NCBI GenBank assembly: GCA_003696875.1
Contig: RFHL01001114.1
Coordinates: 1-11,510 of the forward strand
From: Bacteroidota bacterium
GTDB lineage: Bacteria; Bacteroidota; Bacteroidia; J057
Direction: 5' to 3'
DNA length: 11,510 nucleotides
In this document: piece after piece, positions 7,001 to 11,510 of the stretch
Layout of the letters: every line of letters begins with the position of its first letter
How positions within the stretch are numbered: the stretch's first letter is position 1
Notes under the pieces: model-generated
The model's input: only the letters and a program-made list of their open reading frames with translations
The model's database searches: none
Told to the model about the DNA's origin: nothing
Program-made: the position numbers and the translations under genes

Positions 7001-8010
7001 AGCCGGGGGATTTGTTCCGGACCAAAGGCGGCCTGCATCTGCGTCAGCAGGCCCGCCACGGCCTCGGGCCAGCCGTAGTCCCGATAGGGATCGCAGGCCT
7101 CGGCCCGGCGGCGCAAGGTACGCAATTGCTCCGGATCGGTGAGCAGGGACAATAGGCCGCGGGCCAGCGCCCCGGCGTCCGGGAAGAGGAAGCCATTTTC
7201 GCCGGGCTGTACGTGCGTCCCGGCATGGCCGCCCGCCACGGCCAGTACGGGCAGACCAAAGGCCACCGCTTCTTGCAGGGCCATACCAAAGGTCTCCATC
7301 CGGGCGGTCGACACAAAGAGGCTGGCCCGTCCGTAGGCGGCCCGTACGTCCTCCCGGCTCAGGGCTCCGAGGAGTCGCACCCGCGTCCGCAGGGCGGGCG
7401 TAGTCTCAATCAGCCGCCGCACGGCGGCGGCGTAGTCGGGTTCGATGTCGCCGGTGCCGGCGATCTCGAGTTGGAAGGGGGGCAGCGTGGCCGCCCCGGC
7501 CAGGGCTTCCAGCAGCGGCAGGATGCCCTTGCGGGCGATGAGGTTGGCGACCATCAGGACGATGGGCGGGCCCGCCGGGGGCTGGCTGTGGCCCCGCGCC
7601 ACGCAGAGGGCCGGCAGCACCGTGAGGATGGGCTGGGTCAGACCCCCCTGGCGCAGGTATTGCGCCGTGAAGGGGCTGCTCACCAGAAAGCCATCATAGG
7701 CCTCCAGCCGGCTACGCTCGTGTCGCTCAAACCAATCGGCGGGGCTATGCCCTGCCGGCGGATCGAGGCTCTCCAGATGATGCACGATCAGGAGGTTGAG
7801 GGTGCCGGGCCGGTGGGTCCATACGTCCAGGTACAGGGTATCGACCCAGCAAACCCGGGCGACGGCCGGGACTTCGTCGGGTTTAGCGCGTACGACGGCT
7901 ACGCCTGCCTGCGTCAGGGCTTGCAGCAGGGCGGCATTGTAGCGGTTGCCGCCCGAGGGCATGGCCTCGGGGGCGGGCACGACGACATACCAAGGCTGAT
8001 CAGGCAACAT
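6997..8010 (-). CDS. GT4-type glycosyltransferase (GT-B fold)
   Basis: The protein has 337 residues and an N-terminal glycine-rich segment (SGGNRYN, 19-25) typical of GT-B retaining enzymes. The C-terminal donor domain starts near VLMVANLIARKG (151-162). The EX7E motif is in METFGMALQEAVAFGLPVLA, with Glu239 and Glu247, followed by GENGFLF (270-276). These residues bind a nucleotide-sugar donor. The enzyme should be cytosolic or peripheral to the membrane. Its start overlaps the 3' end of the QueD-like gene by 11 bases, and its end overlaps the methyltransferase start by 4 bases, so the three form a tight translational unit. The acceptor could be a pterin-like or other small molecule made with the QueD-like protein (inference), or a lipid for the downstream membrane enzymes. 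Confidence 0.9.
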   Translation of the reverse strand: MLPDQPWYVVVPAPEAMPSGGNRYNAALLQALTQAGVAVVRAKPDEVPAVARVCWVDTLYLDVWTHRPGTLNLLIVHHLESLDPPAGHSPADWFERHERSRLEAYDGFLVSSPFTAQYLRQGGLTQPILTVLPALCVARGHSQPPAGPPIVLMVANLIARKGILPLLEALAGAATLPPFQLEIAGTGDIEPDYAAAVRRLIETTPALRTRVRLLGALSREDVRAAYGRASLFVSTARMETFGMALQEAVAFGLPVLAVAGGHAGTHVQPGENGFLFPDAGALARGLLSLLTDPEQLRTLRRRAEACDPYRDYGWPEAVAGLLTQMQAAFGPEQIPRL

Positions 8011-8380
8011 CGGCCTCGTAGCTGGCCCAGGCTACATGAGACTCGCCGAGGGTGATGCGCAACTTGCCGGCAAAGGAGCCTTTGACCGCGGCGGCGATCT
8101 CCTGATGGATGTGGCGCGCCAGAAACTCGGTGGTGGTCAGCTTGCCCGCAAACTGTGGCAGGGCATCGAGGTTCTGGTACTTCAGCGGCGCGAGCGCCGC
8201 CGCCAGGGTCTTGTGGGCAATATCGATGTCGATGACGATGTTGTTTTCGTCCAGATCGGCCCGGAAAAACTCGGCATCGACGACGTAAGTGGCCCCGTGC
8301 AGCTGCTGGGCGGGACCAAAAGCCGGACTGGGGAGCGAGTGGGCGATCATCACGTGATCGCGGATTTTGACGGAAAACAT
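8000..8380 (-). CDS. QueD / 6-pyruvoyl-tetrahydropterin synthase-like protein lacking canonical catalytic residues
   Basis: This 126-residue protein is the right length for the T-fold QueD/PTPS family, and several family segments can be followed: IAHSLP (His14), LHGATY (His28), NLDALPQFAGKLTTTEFLAR (70-89) and ITLGESHVAWASYE (Glu113). Canonical enzymes have three zinc His ligands (one in AHxL, two in HGH) and a catalytic Cys four residues before HGH, plus an Asp-His pair. Here HGH is HGA (Ala30), the Cys position is Ala24, and the Asp-His position appears as Pro65-Leu66 by eye alignment. It is therefore unlikely to perform the usual 6-carboxytetrahydropterin or pyruvoyl-tetrahydropterin reaction. 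From memory, HGAT-type relatives recur beside glycosyltransferases in other bacteria; this was not checked. It is first in the run and overlaps the glycosyltransferase gene by 11 bases. Confidence 0.82.
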   Translation of the reverse strand: MFSVKIRDHVMIAHSLPSPAFGPAQQLHGATYVVDAEFFRADLDENNIVIDIDIAHKTLAAALAPLKYQNLDALPQFAGKLTTTEFLARHIHQEIAAAVKGSFAGKLRITLGESHVAWASYEADVA

Positions 8381-8385
8381 TTTTT

Positions 8386-8410
8386 GAGAAGTCAGAGGTC
8401 GGAAGTCGGA
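8386..8410 (-). repeat. TCTGACTTC-type short repeats before the QueD-like start
   Basis: On the minus strand, degenerate CCGACTTCCGACCTCTGACTTCTC units end 5 bases before the ATG at 8380. Next to them, CCCC-GCTA-GGGG (8414-8425) can form a small hairpin. Confidence 0.7.
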
Positions 8411-8479
8411 TGTCCCCGCTAGGGGATTTTACGTTTTTGATATGCCGTACAGGCGTTTTGCCGAGGTCATAGGCGAATC

Positions 8480-8533
8480 TTGGGGGTTGTTTCCCTTGAA
8501 AGGGAAACGGGGCGGTGCGGAAGGGTTCAGCAG
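8480..8533 (-). repeat. Hairpin repeat copy B (about 54 bp)
   Basis: On the minus strand the copy opens with CTGCTGAACCCTTCCGC, and the palindrome at 8489-8508 is a 9-bp stem (GTTTCCCTTTCAAGGGAAAC on the minus strand) followed by AACAACCC. It lies in the 200-base gap between the purM stop and the QueD-like start, in the same orientation relative to the downstream gene as copies A and C. No TAnnTTTG promoter was found in this gap. Confidence 0.87.
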
Positions 8534-8580
8534 GCGTCCGGAAGGTAGGAAAATGCTCCCGCTTCTCACCTCTCCCAGTC

Positions 8581-9741
8581 TCAATACGTGACGGTTTCCA
8601 CGCCTTCGACGGTGAGGCGGTTGTCGGGGCTGGCTTCGCAGCGACCGATGATCTGGGCGTCGATCTGGAAGCGGCCGGCCATGTCGATAATTTCCTGGGC
8701 GGTGTCGGGATCGGTATAGATCTCCAGGCGGTGACCCATATTGAAGACCTTGTACATTTCCTGCCAACTGGCCCCGGAGGCCTGCTGGATCATGCGGAAG
8801 ACCGGTGGCACCGGGAACATGTTGTCCTTGATCACGTGCAGGCCCTGCACAAACTTGAGGCACTTGGTTTGCCCGCCGCCGGTGCAATGCACCATGCCGT
8901 GGATCCGCTCCCGGTGGACGGGGAGTACCTGCCGCATCACGGGCAGGTAGGTGCGGGTGGGGCTGAGCAGCATTTGGCCCACATTGAGAGGGGCGTCTTC
9001 GAAGGTATCGGTCAGCTTGTATTGGCCGCGGTACACCAGCTCTTTGGGGACCTGGGGCGAATAGGACTCCGGGTAGGCCGCCGCATAGTCGTGGTGCAGC
9101 ACGTCGTGGCGGGCGTTGGTGAGGCCATTGGAGCCGATGCCGGAATTATAAGCCTTTTCGTAGACGGCCTGCCCATAGCTGGCCAGGCCCACGATCACAT
9201 CGCCGGCGGCGATGCCGGCATTGGTGACGACCTGCCGCCGCGGCATGCGGCAAAAGGCGGTCGCATCAAAGATGAGGGTGCGCACCAGATCCCCCACGTC
9301 GGCGGTTTCGCCGCCGGTGCTGGCCGTAGTGACCATGTATTCGCGCAGCATCTCCAGAAAGTCCTCCATCCCGTTGAGCAGGGCAGCGAGCACCTCGCGG
9401 GGGATGTGGAAGGCGTTGCGGCCGATGGTGTTGGAAAACAGGAAATGGTCGATCGCCCCGGCGCAGACCATGTCGTCGATGTTCATCACGATCCCATCCT
9501 GGGCGATACCCGCCCAAACCGAGAGGTCGCCGGTTTCTTTCCAGTAGAGATAGGCAAGGGAGGATTTGGTCCCGGCCCCGTCGGCGTGCATCAGGGTACA
9601 GTAGTCCTCGTCGCCGCCGGTGTAGTCGGGCAGCACCTTGCAAAAGGCGGTAGGGTAGAGGCCGGGGTCCAGGTTTTTGATGGCAAAATGGACGTCTTCC
9701 TTGCCGGCAGATACCCCACGCTGGGAATAGGAGTCGCTCAT
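8581..9741 (-). CDS. purM: Phosphoribosylformylglycinamidine cyclo-ligase (AIR synthase)
   Basis: PurM closes formylglycinamidine ribonucleotide to aminoimidazole ribonucleotide with ATP, a cytosolic step of de novo purine synthesis. The protein has 386 residues from the ATG at 9741, the longer form usual in Bacteroidota rather than the roughly 345 residues of E. coli. Family motifs are DGAGTKS (54-60), QDGIVMNIDDMVCAGA (81-96) and STGGETADVGD (141-151), which form the ATP and substrate site. The start MSDSYSQRGVSAGK fits the conserved opening; an in-frame ATG at 9837 would add 32 unrelated residues. The gene lies upstream of the QueD-like run on the same strand, with repeat copy B between. 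It is divergent from the esterase gene. A weak -7-like GATCTTTG lies on the minus strand at 9812-9805. Confidence 0.95.
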   Translation of the reverse strand: MSDSYSQRGVSAGKEDVHFAIKNLDPGLYPTAFCKVLPDYTGGDEDYCTLMHADGAGTKSSLAYLYWKETGDLSVWAGIAQDGIVMNIDDMVCAGAIDHFLFSNTIGRNAFHIPREVLAALLNGMEDFLEMLREYMVTTASTGGETADVGDLVRTLIFDATAFCRMPRRQVVTNAGIAAGDVIVGLASYGQAVYEKAYNSGIGSNGLTNARHDVLHHDYAAAYPESYSPQVPKELVYRGQYKLTDTFEDAPLNVGQMLLSPTRTYLPVMRQVLPVHRERIHGMVHCTGGGQTKCLKFVQGLHVIKDNMFPVPPVFRMIQQASGASWQEMYKVFNMGHRLEIYTDPDTAQEIIDMAGRFQIDAQIIGRCEASPDNRLTVEGVETVTY

Positions 9742-9879
9742 GATGATGCGGATATCGATGAAAAAATCCGGAAGGGGCGGCGCTGACCGCCCTGCACAAT
9801 GCCGCAAAGATCGTGATTTTTTGGCGGAAGGCAGCACGATCGGCCCCCCGAACGGTTTTTTCGTTTGGAGTGGGATGGT

Positions 9880-9898
9880 ATTTGAATGATAGTCAAAT
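9880..9898. promoter_or_regulatory. Inverted repeat in the purM/esterase divergent gap
   Basis: ATTTGA (9880-9885) and TCAAAT (9893-9898) form a 6-base inverted repeat around 7 bases. It lies between the two divergent starts, upstream of the candidate esterase promoter, so it could be an operator. It is short and AT-rich and may be chance. Confidence 0.25.
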
Positions 9899-9910
9899 GG
9901 TTAAATGGGA

Positions 9911-9940
9911 TTTTCTCCCCGGGGTTGTTGTGTATCTTTG
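9911..9940 (+). promoter_or_regulatory. Candidate Bacteroidota-type promoter for the esterase gene
   Basis: TATCTTTG at 9933-9940 is a perfect TAnnTTTG -7 element. TTTT at 9911-9914 lies 18 bases upstream in the -33 position. The start codon follows about 50 bases downstream. Confidence 0.5.
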
Positions 9941-9989
9941 TCGTTGGCTGCCGGCGGCAGCGCTTCCTTTCGCCTTTACCTCCTTCCCC

Positions 9990-10804
9990 ATGATGCGTAG
10001 CCTTTTCCTTGTCCTGCTGCTGTCCCTGCTGCCCCGCCTGCAGGCGCAGGAGCGCTATCAGACCTTCGAAAACCGGCCCTACTATCCCGAGGCAGCCCGG
10101 CAGGCCGATGCCTATCTGGCGGAGCAATGTGTACTGGACCTATATGTGCCCCTGGGCGTGGAGGGCTTCTCCACCGTGGTCTGGTTTCACGGTGGGGGAC
10201 TCACCGGCGGGGACAAATATATCCCCGAGGGCCTGCGCGGGCAAGGCGTAGCCGTGGCGGCGGTCAAGTACCGCCTGTCCCCACAAGTCAAAAGCCCCGT
10301 CTGGATCGAGGATGCGGCGGCCGCGGTGGCCTGGGTGCTGGACTCCATCGCCGCCTGGGGCGGCGATCCGGAGCGGGTCTTCGTCTCGGGCCACTCGGCG
10401 GGGGGCTACCTCGCCAGCATGGTGGGCCTGGACCGGCGCTGGCTGGCCGCATCGGGCCATTCGGCCGATGCGCTGGCGGGTCTGATCCCCTTCAGTGGCC
10501 ATGCCATCACCCATTTCACCATCCGGGCCGAGCGCGACATCCCCGCACGCAGGCCGTGGTGGATGAATTTGCCCCCCTGTATCACGTGCGGCCCGATGCG
10601 CCGCCCCTGCTGCTGATCACCGGCGACCGGGAGTTGGAGTTGTTGGGTCGCTATGAGGAAAATGCCTACCTCATGCGCATGATGCGGGTGGCGGGGCATC
10701 CCGACACCCGCATCATGGAACTGGATGGCTACGGCCACGATATGGTCGAGCCGGCTATCCCCCTGCTGCTGAATGAAGTACGGCGGATTGAGCGACAAAA
10801 ATGA
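9990..10804 (+). pseudogene. Secreted alpha/beta-hydrolase esterase with a one-base frameshift
   Basis: The intended protein is about 271 residues. It starts MMRSLFLVLLLSLLPRLQAQ, a signal peptide likely cut near residue 19. It has the oxyanion motif WFHGGG (65-70), the nucleophile motif GHSAGGY (134-140, Ser136), then Asp213 (LLITGDRE) and His250 (GYGHDMV) as the likely triad, so it belongs to the BD-FAE/carboxylesterase-like alpha/beta hydrolases. The reading frame from 9990 holds to about 10544, then runs into TGA at 10614-10616. The rest of the domain continues in another frame from about 10547 to the stop at 10802-10804. Adding one base in CCCCGCACG (10541-10549), for example a second G, restores IPGTQAVVDEFAPLYHV, the expected sequence. 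The protein is otherwise intact, so this is either a recent mutation or a sequencing or assembly error. The start at 9990 is preferred over an in-frame ATG at 9813 because of the signal peptide and promoter. Confidence 0.85.
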
Positions 10805-11100
10805 GGGGGTGGGGCGAACGCCCGACCCCGCTGGGGTCGTCGGGAACCCTGGCCACGGCTACCAAGGTGCGACCGCTCTGCGGTCGGCAGCTGGGCTGCG
10901 GGCCATCAGATGTCCGAGTCACCTCGCTCATCCGGAAATGCCCCGAACCCCAGCGGGGTTCAACCTTTGTAGCACAGGGCGACAAGAGAAAATCGACGCC
11001 GTAGGTGTCGGACCGAGGTTTTTCACCCCACATATGGGTCCCCAACCCTTAGGAGGGGTTCCAGGCCATGACACCTTTGGGGCTCCGCCCTTTTTTTCCT
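10805..11100. repeat. Array of small hairpins in a gene-free region
   Basis: Five hairpins with 7-bp stems and 3-base loops start at 10823 (CGACCCC-GCT-GGGGTCG), 10870 (CGACCGC-TCT-GCGGTCG), 10945 (GAACCCC-AGC-GGGGTTC), 10994 (CGACGCC-GTA-GGTGTCG, one wobble pair) and 11044 (AACCCTT-AGG-AGGGGTT, one wobble pair). Spacings are 47, 75, 49 and 50 bases. Smaller stems occur at 10887-10899 (GCAGC-TGG-GCTGC) and near 11025-11037. Open frames here show no recognisable protein. The pattern resembles, from memory, intergenic hairpin repeats common in Bacteroidota genomes. The region fills the space between the esterase stop and the DUF2911 leader. Confidence 0.7.
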
Positions 11101-11107
11101 AGCTTTT
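11076..11107 (+). promoter_or_regulatory. Candidate promoter for the DUF2911 gene
   Basis: TTTG (11076-11079) and TAGCTTTT (11100-11107) are separated by 20 bases, the spacing of Bacteroidota -33/-7 promoters, with one mismatch to TAnnTTTG. It would give a leader of about 180 bases containing repeat copy C. It overlaps the terminator-like sequence, so at most one reading may be right for each transcript. Confidence 0.35.
11080..11097 (+). terminator. Terminator-like short GC hairpin with T-run
   Basis: GGGC-TCC-GCCC is followed by seven T. The stem is only 4 bp, but the T-run is good and the site closes the hairpin array after the plus-strand esterase. A longer stem would be more convincing. 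Confidence 0.4.
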
Positions 11108-11164
11108 GCCTCTGTAATCTGGATAGACAGATTTTTAGAGGCGATCCCGTATGCGGGAACTTCT

Positions 11165-11220
11165 CTGTTGAACCCTTCCGCCCCAAACCGGTTTCCCTTT
11201 CAAGGGAAACAACCCGCAAC
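11165..11220 (+). repeat. Hairpin repeat copy C (about 56 bp)
   Basis: The copy runs CTGTTGAACCCTTCCGCCCC, a short spacer, the 20-base palindrome GTTTCCCTTTCAAGGGAAAC (11191-11210), then AACCCGCAAC. It is on the plus strand here and precedes a plus-strand gene, whereas copies A and B are on the minus strand before minus-strand genes. Confidence 0.87.
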
Positions 11221-11230
11221 TCATGTATCC

Positions 11231-11287
11231 TCAGACATCTCCACTCTGATTTCTCTACTCTGACTTCTCTCTTCTGACTCTTCTCTC
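11231..11287 (+). repeat. TCTGACTTCTC-type short repeats before the DUF2911 start
   Basis: Four degenerate units of about 14 bases (TCAGACATCTC, TCTGATTTCTC, TCTGACTTCTC, TCTGACTCTTCTC) lead directly into the ATG. The run is almost entirely pyrimidine and has no Shine-Dalgarno sequence. Confidence 0.8.
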
Positions 11288-11510
11288 ATGAAAAAACCCT
11301 TGCGCATCGTCCTGATAGTCATCGGCCTGGTCGTCCTGGCCGGGGCCGCCTTTGTGGGCTACATCCTGCTTACCACCAAGTCGCACAGCCCCTTTGCGGA
11401 AATCACGCACCAAAGCCCGGACCTCGACCTGAAGGTCACCTACTGCCGGCCCTACAAAAAGGGCCGGGTGATTTTTGGGGCCTCCGACGAGGCCCTGCAG
11501 CCCTACGGGC
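11288..11510 (+). CDS. Membrane-anchored DUF2911 protein, 3' end cut by window edge
   Basis: The first 74 codons are visible. Residues 6-29 are one hydrophobic segment (LRIVLIVIGLVVLAGAAFVGYILL), an N-terminal anchor or uncleaved signal. After it comes DLKVTYCRPYKKGRVIFG, which matches the start of DUF2911 (typically VxYSRPSxKGRxIFG). DUF2911 proteins are common in Bacteroidota, are exported or membrane-bound and have no known function. Usual family members are secreted and about 180-290 residues long; the end lies outside the window. The ATG is supported by the hydrophobic start directly after it. The leader carries repeat copy C and the TCTGAC repeats. Confidence 0.85.
   Translation, partial: MKKPLRIVLIVIGLVVLAGAAFVGYILLTTKSHSPFAEITHQSPDLDLKVTYCRPYKKGRVIFGASDEALQPYG

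Noticed and set aside
6107..7078. Plus-strand open frame of 323 codons opposite the methyltransferase
   Set aside because: The methyltransferase on the minus strand has motif I and operon overlaps; this frame spans two gene ends and shows no domain.
8429..8481. Very short open frame on the minus strand before the QueD-like gene as a leader peptide
   Set aside because: About 13 codons, no attenuation-like codon run, and no start-site support.
8515..9786. Long plus-strand open frame of 423 codons opposite purM
   Set aside because: It is the antisense of a clear purM gene; its His/Gly/Asp-rich product has no recognisable domain and is a result of high GC.
10773..11102. Open frames over the hairpin array as a small protein gene
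   Set aside because: Several frames are open at once, the sequence is built of inverted repeats, and no domain, signal or start context supports coding.
5976..11220. The three hairpin repeats as a CRISPR array or transposon ends
   Set aside because: Copies are 2.5-2.7 kb apart with ordinary genes between, differ in orientation, and no transposase or target-site duplication is visible.

Overview
The window looks like a high-GC member of the Bacteroidota, perhaps a Saprospiraceae-like lineage. The evidence is a long-form PurM (about 386 residues), an MBOAT/SGNH pair of the type common in this phylum, a DUF2911 protein, candidate promoters of the TAnnTTTG class, and starts without obvious Shine-Dalgarno sequences. 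The species cannot be named from the sequence. Nine complete or partial genes and one frameshifted gene were found. No tRNA, rRNA, transposase or CRISPR array was seen.

Layout. (1) Positions 1-2448, minus strand: an SGNH-hydrolase-like exported protein carrying a LysM domain, overlapping a downstream MBOAT acyltransferase that runs off the left edge. Together they suggest O-acylation of a cell-envelope polymer. (2) 2647-3405, plus strand: an isolated crotonase-family gene. (3) 3421-8380, minus strand: a compact five-gene run, read in the order QueD/PTPS-like protein, GT4 glycosyltransferase, SAM methyltransferase, CDP-alcohol phosphatidyltransferase, LTA-synthase-like membrane phosphotransferase. 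Three of its four junctions overlap by 4-11 bases. The QueD-like protein lacks the usual catalytic residues, so this run may make an unusual glycosylated, methylated and possibly lipid- or phospho-linked product. (4) 8581-9741, minus strand: purM, a housekeeping purine gene just upstream of the run. (5) 9990-10804, plus strand: a secreted alpha/beta-hydrolase esterase broken by an apparent one-base deletion. (6) 10805-11287: a gene-free, repeat-rich region, followed by the start of a membrane-anchored DUF2911 protein at the right edge.

The most striking non-coding signal is a repeat of about 55 bp with a perfect hairpin core. It occurs three times (5976-6030, 8480-8533, 11165-11220). Each copy lies in the gap upstream of a start codon in the same orientation relative to the gene, and each is followed by pyrimidine-rich TCTGACTTCTC repeats that run almost to the ATG. 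A second, different element at 10823-11060 is a string of small hairpins with 7-bp stems and 3-base loops, partly spaced by about 49 bp.
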